Shown in pieces: positions 1 through 6,938 of a stretch of DNA of 11,311 bases. Both the position numbers and the translations under genes were made by a program. This stretch comes from JBHHYR01 sp046757585 (GTDB lineage Bacteria > Desulfobacterota > Binatia > HRBIN30). The stretch lies in the NCBI GenBank assembly GCA_046757585.1, contig JBHHYR010000126.1, positions 1-11,311 of the forward strand. The letters run 5' to 3'. The notes under the pieces were generated by a model. The model was not told the origin of the DNA. It worked only from the letters and a program-made list of their open reading frames with translations, and did not search any database. Each line of letters starts with the position of its first letter. Positions within the stretch are counted from its first letter, which is position 1.

Positions 1-554
1 GTCGTGTCGGGAAAAGCGCCTGGTGGACCTGGAAAGCGATCATACGGGGGAAACCACATGATGAGCTGGCCGTTGAAGGGACCGGACGCCTGGTTACCCA
101 CCTCAGTGGTGAAGAGCCGTCCCCGGCCGTCGAATGCGCAGCCGAAAGGCTCCGGCTGGCTCGTCGCGTCGGGGAGGCCGGTCAGATAAGTTGCGGTCAG
201 CTTCCCCACCTGGGTGCCGTCAGCATCGAAAACGCCCCAGCCCGCCGGCGGGCGCGGCTGCCCCGTGTCCTCCCCGGCCACGAAACGACCGGATCCGTCG
301 GGCACGAGGCAGATCTGGCCGTTGATATCCCGCCCGTTGGGGTCCAGGCTCGCCCGCTCGATCAGGATGTCTTCCACGAGCGGGGGCTGCTTGATCGTGT
401 CAATGTCGAAACGTCGAAGCCGGTTTCCTTCGGGGGAGTAGAGAAGTTCGCCGGTGATCCGGGAACGGCCGCCATTGCCGCAGGCGGCGAGCACAATCGG
501 CAGAGCGATCACCGCGCAGCGAACCGCCTCGGAGCATCGCATGGCCCAGCGCAT
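1..554 (-). CDS. Secreted lipoprotein, 5' part only (C-terminus beyond left edge)
   Basis: Reading the minus strand from the ATG at 554-552 gives about 184 residues without a stop to the left edge, so the gene is incomplete. The N-terminus is a lipoprotein signal: basic residues, a hydrophobic stretch (VIALPIVL) and a lipobox L22-A-A-C25. The residue after the cysteine is Gly, not Asp, which by the usual Lol rule points to the outer membrane. An in-frame ATG at 542-540 is an alternative start; neither has a clear ribosome site. The mature part has segments such as ELLYSPEGNRLRRFDIDT, CLVPDGSGRFVAGEDTG, GWGVFDADGTQVGKL and EPFGCAFDGRGRLFTTEVG. These resemble blades of an NHL/SMP-30-like beta-propeller; that fold is inferred, not shown. 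No catalytic role can be assigned. The gene is divergent from cydA with 132 bases between the two starts. It is clearly coding; its function is unknown. Confidence 0.8.
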   Translation of the reverse strand, partial: MRWAMRCSEAVRCAVIALPIVLAACGNGGRSRITGELLYSPEGNRLRRFDIDTIKQPPLVEDILIERASLDPNGRDINGQICLVPDGSGRFVAGEDTGQPRPPAGWGVFDADGTQVGKLTATYLTGLPDATSQPEPFGCAFDGRGRLFTTEVGNQASGPFNGQLIMWFPPYDRFPGPPGAFPDT

Positions 555-686
555 ACCAACGTCCCAGCGGCCTGTAAACCCTCCCGGTCCGCTGGGCACG
601 TCGCGGATGCACACTTGGGCTACATTGCGCTGTGTGGGTGGAGAGCGTAAGCGGAGGTCGCGCACGCCGCGTGAGGAAACGAGCCA

Positions 687-2216
687 ATGGATGTCCTGAC
701 CCTATCGCGAATCCAGTTCGCCCTGACGATCATGTTCCACTACCTCTTCCCGCCGCTGACAATCGGCTTGGGTGTCGTGCTGGTTTACCTGGACGGCATG
801 TCTGTGCGGACGGGCCGGGCGGTGTACGCGCAGGCGGCCCGCTTCTGGACCAGCATCTTCGCCCTCAACTTCGCCATCGGTGTGGCCACAGGTATCGTCA
901 TGGAGTTCGAGTTCGGGACGAACTGGGCGGCCTACTCCCGTTTCGTCGGCGACGTGTTCGGCTCGGCGCTAGCAGCGGAAGGCATCTTCGCCTTCTTCCT
1001 CGAGTCGGGGTTCCTGGCCATCCTGGTATTCGGTTGGGACCGTGTCGGCGCGCGCATGCACTTCTTCTCCACTTGCATGGTCGCCCTCGGATCGATCTTC
1101 TCGTCGATTTGGATCGTCGTTGCGAACTCCTGGCAGCAGACGCCCGCCGGCCACCACATCGTTCCGGTGATGCGTGACGGTGTGCCGTGGGTGGTCGCCG
1201 GCGTTCCGGTGACGCGCGCCGAGATCGTCGACTTCTGGGCGATGGTGTTCAATCCGTCCTCCGTGGAGCGTCTCGTCCACGTGCTGCTTGGCTGCTTCAT
1301 CATGGGCGCCTTCTTCGTCATGAGCATCTCGGCCTGGTACATCTTACGGAGCCGGCACCGCGAGTTTGCCGAGCGCTCCTTCCGGGGCGCGCTCTTTCTG
1401 GCCACCGGGGCGTCTCTGGCGATTCTTGTCTCCGGCCACTCGCAGGCGCGCACGGTTGCGCACACGCAGCCCGCCAAGCTGGCGGCCTTCGAAGGGCACT
1501 ACGAAACCGGCCCGGCGGCGCTCAGCTTCGTGGGTTGGCCGGAGCCGAAGCGGCAGCGACTGGGCTTCCAGCTGGCGATCCCAGGGCTCCTGAGCTTTCT
1601 CATACACGGCGACAGCAAAGCGTCCGTGACCGGACTCGACCGCTTCCGTTCCGAAGATCGCCCACCGGTTCGCGTCTCCTACCTCTCCTATCACCTCATG
1701 GTCCTGCTCGGCCTTTCGTTCCTTGGGCTTACCGTGCTGGCGTGTTTCTTTCTCTGGAACGGGACGCTCTTCCGGCAGCGCTGGTTGATGTGGGTCTTCG
1801 TCTTCGCCGTCATCGGCGCCGTGGCAGCCAACCAATCGGGATGGGTGGCGGCGGAGGTTGGCCGTCAGCCTTGGATCGTCTACCCCCCGGTGCCCTATCG
1901 GAACGGGCAGCTCGTGCTCGGCGACGATGGGCGGGTCCAATACGACGCCGCACTCGGGCTGCGCACGTCGGAGGCTGTGAGCCGTGCCATCAGCGCCAAT
2001 CAGGTCGCAGGTTCGATTGCGATGTTCGGCCTCATCTACTTGCTGCTGCTGTCGATCTGGGTCTTCGTCCTCCGCGACAAAATTCGGAAGGGGCCCGAAC
2101 CGGTGCCCGGCGAGGCGCACGAAGGGGAGGACCGTGGCGTGTTGGCTGCGGCGGGGGCACGCATCGCTCATCGCGCCTCGCTGACGCCGGTCGAGCGGCG
2201 CGGGGACGGCTCATGA
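687..2216 (+). CDS. cydA: Cytochrome bd-type quinol oxidase subunit I, short Q-loop
   Basis: Heme-bearing subunit of a bd-type terminal oxidase, which oxidises membrane quinol and reduces O2 to water. The 509 residues keep the family landmarks. H18 (FHYLFPP) matches the high-spin b595 ligand; H198 and M338 match the b558 ligands. E98 and E106 (GIFAFFLESGF) match E. coli E99 and E107 on the proton/heme path. K264 and E269 (PAKLAAFE) lie at the start of the quinol loop, and E390 precedes GRQPW. The H198-M338 distance is 140 residues against about 207 in E. coli, so the Q-loop lacks the long insertion, as in short-loop or CioA-type enzymes. A C-terminal tail of roughly 45 polar residues follows the last helix. 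The start ATG has GAGGA at 673-677, nine bases upstream. The stop overlaps the cydB start as ATGA. Family assignment is secure; cyanide sensitivity cannot be read from sequence. Confidence 0.97.
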   Translation: MDVLTLSRIQFALTIMFHYLFPPLTIGLGVVLVYLDGMSVRTGRAVYAQAARFWTSIFALNFAIGVATGIVMEFEFGTNWAAYSRFVGDVFGSALAAEGIFAFFLESGFLAILVFGWDRVGARMHFFSTCMVALGSIFSSIWIVVANSWQQTPAGHHIVPVMRDGVPWVVAGVPVTRAEIVDFWAMVFNPSSVERLVHVLLGCFIMGAFFVMSISAWYILRSRHREFAERSFRGALFLATGASLAILVSGHSQARTVAHTQPAKLAAFEGHYETGPAALSFVGWPEPKRQRLGFQLAIPGLLSFLIHGDSKASVTGLDRFRSEDRPPVRVSYLSYHLMVLLGLSFLGLTVLACFFLWNGTLFRQRWLMWVFVFAVIGAVAANQSGWVAAEVGRQPWIVYPPVPYRNGQLVLGDDGRVQYDAALGLRTSEAVSRAISANQVAGSIAMFGLIYLLLLSIWVFVLRDKIRKGPEPVPGEAHEGEDRGVLAAAGARIAHRASLTPVERRGDGS

Positions 2217-3247
2217 CCCTCGACCAGCAGACCCTCGCCCTAGTCTGGTTCGCGATCCTCGGCCTCCTGCTTTCCGGGTACGCGATCCTCGACGGCTTCG
2301 ACCTCGGCGTCGGCATCCTGCAGCCGTTCCTGCCCCGCGACGAACCGCAACGCCGTCTGGCGATCAACACCATCGGACCACTGTGGGACGGCAACGAGGT
2401 ATGGCTGGTCACCTTTGGCGGCGCGATGTTCGCTGCATTCCCGAACGCCTATGCCAGCGTGTTCTCCGGCTTCTACACGCCCTTCATGGCACTCCTGTTC
2501 GCCCTCGTCCTGCGGGCGGTGTCGATGGAGTTTCGCGGCAAGGCGGCTCACGCGACGTGGCGGCGCCTCTGGGACGGGTGTTTCTTTGCCGGCTCGTTCC
2601 TCGCCTCGCTGCTGTTCGGCGTGGCGGTCGGCAACGTGCTACGGGGGATTCCGCTCGATGCACGCGGGGACTTCACCGGCTCGCTCGCGGATCTGCTCAA
2701 CCCCTACGCGCTGCTCGTCGGGCTCCTGGTGGTCGCCCTGTTTGCCATGCACGGCGCGATCTATCTCCACCTGCGCACCGAGGGCGACTTGCAGCGTCGC
2801 GCCGAGGGTTGGATGTGGCGGACCTTCGGGCTCTTCCTGCTGCTGTTCATGCTGACCACGATGGTCACCCTCGTCGTCGTGCCGCGTGCCGCCGCCCACT
2901 TCGAGAACAATCCCATGCTCTGGCTCGTTCCCGTCGTCAACGTCTTCGCCATCGCCAACATTCCCCGGGCGCTCTACCACCGCAGCCCGGCACAGGCCTT
3001 CGCGAGCTCCTCGATCACGATCCTCGCCTTGGTCGTTCTGCTCGGCGCGGCGCTCTTCCCGAACCTCCTCCACTCCCTGCCTGAGCCGGAGAACAGCCTG
3101 ACGATTTTCAACGCCGCCTCCAGCCCGCGGACCCTGAAGATCATGCTGCTCGTCGCCGCAATCGGCATGCCGCTGGTCCTTGCCTACACCGGCACGATCT
3201 ATTGGACCTTCCGCGGCAAGGTCAAGCTGGACGAGCACAGCTACTGA
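2213..3247 (+). CDS. cydB: Cytochrome bd-type quinol oxidase subunit II
   Basis: Second integral-membrane subunit of the bd oxidase and partner of CydA. The protein has 344 residues and many hydrophobic helices. Hallmarks are the N-terminal GYAILDGFDLGVGIL segment (D30) and LWDGNEVWLVTFGGA (W58, D59, E62), the regions of the conserved acidic residues in E. coli CydB. Length is close to the family norm (about 340-380). The start is chosen at the ATG overlapping the cydA stop (ATGA, 2213-2216), a standard sign of translational coupling; GGGGA lies about nine bases before it. The same frame stays open far upstream through cydA, but that stretch is antisense-like basic sequence without helices and is not part of the protein. 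No small cydX-like subunit was found after it. Confidence 0.97.
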   Translation: MTLDQQTLALVWFAILGLLLSGYAILDGFDLGVGILQPFLPRDEPQRRLAINTIGPLWDGNEVWLVTFGGAMFAAFPNAYASVFSGFYTPFMALLFALVLRAVSMEFRGKAAHATWRRLWDGCFFAGSFLASLLFGVAVGNVLRGIPLDARGDFTGSLADLLNPYALLVGLLVVALFAMHGAIYLHLRTEGDLQRRAEGWMWRTFGLFLLLFMLTTMVTLVVVPRAAAHFENNPMLWLVPVVNVFAIANIPRALYHRSPAQAFASSSITILALVVLLGAALFPNLLHSLPEPENSLTIFNAASSPRTLKIMLLVAAIGMPLVLAYTGTIYWTFRGKVKLDEHSY

Positions 3248-3304
3248 TGCTAATGGGGTCGGCTGTCCCTGGGCGCCTGTCAACGACGGCGAATTGGTGC
3301 TTAC

Positions 3305-4345
3305 ATGCGTGGTCTTGTCTATCACGGCCCCTACGACGTACGGGTGGAAACGGTTCCCGAGCCCAGCCTGCGCGATCCGCGCTCGGCGCTGGTCCGGGTG
3401 ACGCAAGCATCGATTTGCGGATCGGACCTGCACGTACTTCACGGCGCGGTGCCGGCAGAGCCCGGCGTGGTCATCGGGCATGAATGCGTGGGAGTGGTCG
3501 TGGATGCCGGCGGGGAGGTGCGGCGTTTTCGGAAAGGGGAGCGCGTGATTGTCCCCGGCGTCCTCGGCTGCGGTGACTGCGAACCTTGCCGGCGTGGCTA
3601 CCCGGTGGGATGCCTGACGTTTTTCAACAAGGTGTACGGCTTGTCCAGTGAGCTGCCGGGCGCGCAGGCCGAGCTCATCGCGGTGCCCAACGCGGATGTC
3701 AATCTCTTCCCGACTCCAAGCGATCTGACCGACGAGCAGGTACTCTTTCTCACCGACATCCTGCCGACCGGCTACTACGCCGTCGAGAATGCCAACCTCA
3801 AGCCGGGACAGAGCGTGGCGATTCTCGGCTGCGGTCCGGTCGGCCTGTTCGCCCTCCTGGCGGCACAACTGTTCGGGCCAGCGACGATCTTCGCGATCGA
3901 CCGGGTCGGCTATCGTCTGGAGAAGGCGCGTGGCTATGGGGCCATACCCATCGATGCGAGCACGGAAGACGTACGGCAGAGGGTCCTGGAAGCAACCGAC
4001 GGCCAGGGGGTGCACGCAGTGATCGAAGCCGTCGGCGCGCAGGAAACCGTGCATCTTGCCTTCGAACTGGTACGGACCGGCGGTGCCGTATCCGTGGTCG
4101 GAGTGCTCATTCAGCAGGACTTCGCGTTTCCAATGGGCACCGCGTTCATGAAGGACCTCACCTTTCACATTGGCCTGGTCAACGTCCCGCGCTTCATACC
4201 CACGCTTGTCCCGCTCATCCGCAGCGGCCGACTCGATCCGACGGCGCTGATCTCGCACCGGCTGCCGTTGGTGGAAGGAGAGCGCGCCTACGAGCTGTTC
4301 GATCGGCGCGAAGACGGCTGCCTCAAGGTAGCGCTACAGCCGTAG
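3305..4345 (+). CDS. Zinc-dependent medium-chain alcohol dehydrogenase family protein
   Basis: Oxidoreductase of the zinc-containing MDR (alcohol dehydrogenase-like) superfamily, 346 residues, a usual length. The N-terminal GroES-like catalytic domain carries C38 (ICGSD) and H59-E60 (IGHE) for catalytic zinc. The structural zinc lobe is complete, with C89, C92, C95 and C103 in the C-x2-C-x2-C-x7-C pattern. D151 in the DILPTGYYA segment is where related enzymes place a further active-site residue. The Rossmann domain has G175-C-G177-P-V-G180. The acidic D199 (FAIDR) at the end of the second strand suggests NAD rather than NADP. The substrate is unknown; threonine/polyol and formaldehyde-type dehydrogenases are relatives. 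It starts 57 bases after cydB on the same strand, with a weak ribosome site, so co-transcription with the oxidase is possible but not shown. A hairpin overlaps its stop codon. Confidence 0.93.
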   Translation: MRGLVYHGPYDVRVETVPEPSLRDPRSALVRVTQASICGSDLHVLHGAVPAEPGVVIGHECVGVVVDAGGEVRRFRKGERVIVPGVLGCGDCEPCRRGYPVGCLTFFNKVYGLSSELPGAQAELIAVPNADVNLFPTPSDLTDEQVLFLTDILPTGYYAVENANLKPGQSVAILGCGPVGLFALLAAQLFGPATIFAIDRVGYRLEKARGYGAIPIDASTEDVRQRVLEATDGQGVHAVIEAVGAQETVHLAFELVRTGGAVSVVGVLIQQDFAFPMGTAFMKDLTFHIGLVNVPRFIPTLVPLIRSGRLDPTALISHRLPLVEGERAYELFDRREDGCLKVALQP

Positions 4346-4366
4346 CGCCTTTCAGGGCTTTCCCTG
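4331..4366. terminator. Paired hairpins at the convergent junction, possible terminator
   Basis: GCGCTAC (4331-4337) and GTAGCGC (4342-4348) form a perfect 7-bp stem with a 4-base loop that overlaps the dehydrogenase stop codon. Five bases later CAGGG (4353-4357) and CCCTG (4362-4366) form a second, 5-bp stem. Only CTTTC follows the first stem on the plus strand and there is no real T-tract on either strand. This is a weak intrinsic terminator at best. It sits between two convergent genes, where a bidirectional terminator is expected. Confidence 0.35.
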
Positions 4367-4392
4367 CACTTGCCGGGGGCGAAGGGCACCTC

Positions 4393-6819
4393 TCACCGGC
4401 AGACCTGCTGGTACAGTTCGTCCAGCTTGTTGCGCAGGTCGGCATCGGAGAGACCGGGCATCGCCGGCTTCAGCTGTGTGAGCTGCTGGCAGGAAGCGTC
4501 CTTCTTGCCCAGCACCTGGGTGAGCCGGGCGACCTGGTAGCTGGCTTCGTACCATGGTGCGTCCCCGGGGCGCACGGCTTTGCCCAGTCGCCGCCAGTAG
4601 CCCATCGCCTCGGCGAACCGCCTTTGCGACTCGGCGATGCGTCCGAGGCCGCGGAGCGCCGCGAGGGACTTCGGGTGGGATTGCAAGCGTTCCGCATACA
4701 ACGCGGCGGCCTTCTTCAAGGCGCCGGTGTTCTCGTAGAGCCGCGCCAAGGTGAGCTTTGCTCTGCCACTGTCCTCCTGCTCCGACACCAATAACTCGTA
4801 CAGCCGCAGGGCAACCTGCTGGGCGGCTTGGTTTGCCGCCGCGTCGCCACGGCCGTTGCGCCGCGCGCCTTCACGGATGAAGCTGACGGCGAAGTCTTCA
4901 ACCGCTCGTGGACCCAGGCTGGACAGCAGCAGCTGGCCATGCGCCTTCACCTCCGCTTCCGCATCCGCAAAGCGGCCGAGATGCCGGTAGGCAGCCAGCC
5001 GAAAGCGCGCCACTTGCGGCAGGAGGTCGGTCTGGTGCGGGTACTTCCGTTCGAACGCGTCCAAGGCCTTCAGGATCGCCGACTGGTTCGGCTCTGGCTG
5101 CAAACTGAGATACACGGCCTGCATCACAGCAACCTTGGCGCGCATCTGACTCAATGCCCCGTGGTCGGTTGACTTCGTTCGTTTCTCCGCGGCCGTCGCG
5201 TGTTTGTCGAACTCTTGCAGGCTGGTACCAATCGCCCGCAGCAAGGCGTTGCGCTTGTCAGGGACACGACCGTCGCGGGCCTGCAGCAATTCGAAGTCGC
5301 ATTGCAAGCCGGCAAACCGCGCGCGCAGTTCGAACCCTGGATCCCCGTGCACGTTCGCGTACGCCTCGAGGGCAGCGGCGAACTTGCCCTGCGTCTGCAA
5401 CAGCTCACCCAGGCGGAAGTACGCCTCGAAGGCGGACTTGTGCGTTGGGTACCGTGTCAGGTAATCGCGGATCGCGTGCTCGTACTGGGCACTCGGCGCC
5501 GCTCGAGGATGCTTCGCCATCACTGCTTCCAGGGCTTTGAAGCGCAGGTACGCCGCGTCCGCGCCGTACGACGGTCTGTGCGCTTTCAAGGCGGCATCGA
5601 GCTGCTGCGCCGCTTCCTGATACTGCCCGGCCCGAAACTTAGCCAAGCCGAGGAAGTAGTGTGCCTCGCCGCGATACCGGCGCATCTGCGCATCGCGGCT
5701 GCGCACGAATCCTTCCAGCAGCGGCGTCGCTCGTGCGTAGTCGCCTTTTCGGACGAGCAGTTTTGCCAGCTCCCAACGGGCGAACGGGTTATTGGCGCTC
5801 CGCGACCACTGTTCCGGATGCTCGATGCTGGTGGCCGCCAGGGCAGACACTTTCTTTTTCCAGCCCGCGCCTGCGCGGCGCAGCCGATCCATGAGCGTCA
5901 GTGCCTCCCGCCGATACCGTGCGGCCGTGGCGCCGGAGGCGGTCCGTGCCCCAGTGAGCAACGCGCGGATGCGCAGGAAACGAATCAAGTTATCTTCCGC
6001 TCGCCCGCCGGTGCCGAGCAACTCGCTGGAGAGCCGCAGCGCCCGGCTGACCTTCCCGGTCCGCACGTACGCGTCGAGCAGCGCCAACCGTGCTTTCGCC
6101 TTGCGTTCCTTCGATGCCTGGGGATCCTGCGCAACCGCACGTAGATCGTGGATGGCATAATCGCTATGCCCAAGCTCGAGATTGCACAGCCCGCGGCCGA
6201 GCAAGCTTTCCACCAGCAGTGCGGTGTGACGTTCTCCGACCGCGAACTCGGAGAATCCGCGCTGCGCCTTCTCCAGCAGCGCCCGGCGTTGCGCACCGCG
6301 ATACAGCCGGGCGCCGTAGTAGTTGAGCCAGTTGCGAAAGTACAGGGCATGGGACGCGACCAACTGGGCGTCCTTGAACGGTTGGGTCTCGTACAGGGCT
6401 TCGAGATCGCCGTCTTCGTCCATGATCCGCCGCGTCATACGCTCGATCTTGGCGTTGTTGGCGTTGTAGATGTCATCGAGCGGCGTACTGATGGCCTCGA
6501 AGACCTGGCGCTCGCCGCGCTGCTTGCCGGCATTGGCAGTCCGCTCGCTCAGCGCGACGTACCCGAGCGCCAACTTGCCGAGCCGTTGCACGGCACGTTC
6601 CTGTGCAGCGGTGTCGAAACGGCCTGCCCGCTTTTGCGCTGCAATCTCTGCGGCGATCTGGCGGGCGCTTGCGCGCAGGGCGCTGGCGGACTGCGCGTGC
6701 ACGGGCGCCAGCAGTCCCAGCACGAGGCCGATCACTCCTGCGACTGCTGCAGTCACCAACACGCCTCCCCGACGGACGCCGGCCCAGGGTGCATGGCGCA
6801 GGGCGAACCGCAGTTTCAT
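4393..6819 (-). CDS. Periplasmic TPR-repeat protein of the exbBD-VWA cluster
   Basis: Large tetratricopeptide-repeat protein, 808 residues from the chosen start. The N-terminus is a signal peptide: basic residues to about 18, a hydrophobic core (VTAAVAGVIGLVLGLLA, 22-38) and an A-x-A-like site before Q43 (PVHA|QS). The mature protein should therefore be periplasmic. The same frame has an earlier ATG at 6873, but it would put 18 Pro/Gly-rich residues before the signal peptide and has no ribosome site, so the later Met is preferred. Residues 50-190 have no clear repeats but a distinctive helical segment (DDIYNANNAKIERMTRRIMD, 115-134). TPR-like helix pairs are visible near 346-376, 383-414, 464-490, 686-713, 718-750 and 757-785. 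It is the last gene after exbB, exbD and the VWA gene, 119 bases downstream, the position where a TPR gene follows tonB2 in Vibrio TonB2 operons. A scaffold or partner role is inferred; there is no enzyme motif. Confidence 0.9.
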   Translation of the reverse strand: MKLRFALRHAPWAGVRRGGVLVTAAVAGVIGLVLGLLAPVHAQSASALRASARQIAAEIAAQKRAGRFDTAAQERAVQRLGKLALGYVALSERTANAGKQRGERQVFEAISTPLDDIYNANNAKIERMTRRIMDEDGDLEALYETQPFKDAQLVASHALYFRNWLNYYGARLYRGAQRRALLEKAQRGFSEFAVGERHTALLVESLLGRGLCNLELGHSDYAIHDLRAVAQDPQASKERKAKARLALLDAYVRTGKVSRALRLSSELLGTGGRAEDNLIRFLRIRALLTGARTASGATAARYRREALTLMDRLRRAGAGWKKKVSALAATSIEHPEQWSRSANNPFARWELAKLLVRKGDYARATPLLEGFVRSRDAQMRRYRGEAHYFLGLAKFRAGQYQEAAQQLDAALKAHRPSYGADAAYLRFKALEAVMAKHPRAAPSAQYEHAIRDYLTRYPTHKSAFEAYFRLGELLQTQGKFAAALEAYANVHGDPGFELRARFAGLQCDFELLQARDGRVPDKRNALLRAIGTSLQEFDKHATAAEKRTKSTDHGALSQMRAKVAVMQAVYLSLQPEPNQSAILKALDAFERKYPHQTDLLPQVARFRLAAYRHLGRFADAEAEVKAHGQLLLSSLGPRAVEDFAVSFIREGARRNGRGDAAANQAAQQVALRLYELLVSEQEDSGRAKLTLARLYENTGALKKAAALYAERLQSHPKSLAALRGLGRIAESQRRFAEAMGYWRRLGKAVRPGDAPWYEASYQVARLTQVLGKKDASCQQLTQLKPAMPGLSDADLRNKLDELYQQVCR

Positions 6820-6938
6820 GGACTCTGTCTCGAAGATCCTTCCTGGCCCTGCCTTGCCAAAGGGGGGGAACATGCGCGGGGGACCCGGGAGATCTGCGAT
6901 GCGGGTGTCGGCGTGGACGTCAACGCACCTGCGACGCG

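Noticed and set aside
555..686. An FNR/ANR-type site or promoter upstream of cydA
   Set aside because: I looked for TTGAT-N4-ATCAA and spaced -35/-10 pairs. Only a weak CACAC/GTGTG dyad (610-614 and 632-636) was seen, not enough to call.
400..687. A 95-codon minus-strand frame near the left end
   Set aside because: It overlaps the lipoprotein frame, which has a signal peptide and lipobox; this one is Arg/His-rich noise.
1187..2212. Upstream extension of the cydB frame through cydA
   Set aside because: The stretch overlaps cydA in another frame, has no helices and no family match; CydB begins at 2213.
3248..3304. A cydX-like small subunit after cydB
   Set aside because: Only 57 bases are available and no start with a ribosome site and a hydrophobic helix is present.
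2639..4258. A 539-codon open frame on the minus strand across cydB and the dehydrogenase
   Set aside because: It is antisense to two genes with clear family motifs; its translation is rich in Arg, Asp, His and Glu without domains. Long antisense frames are common in GC-rich DNA.
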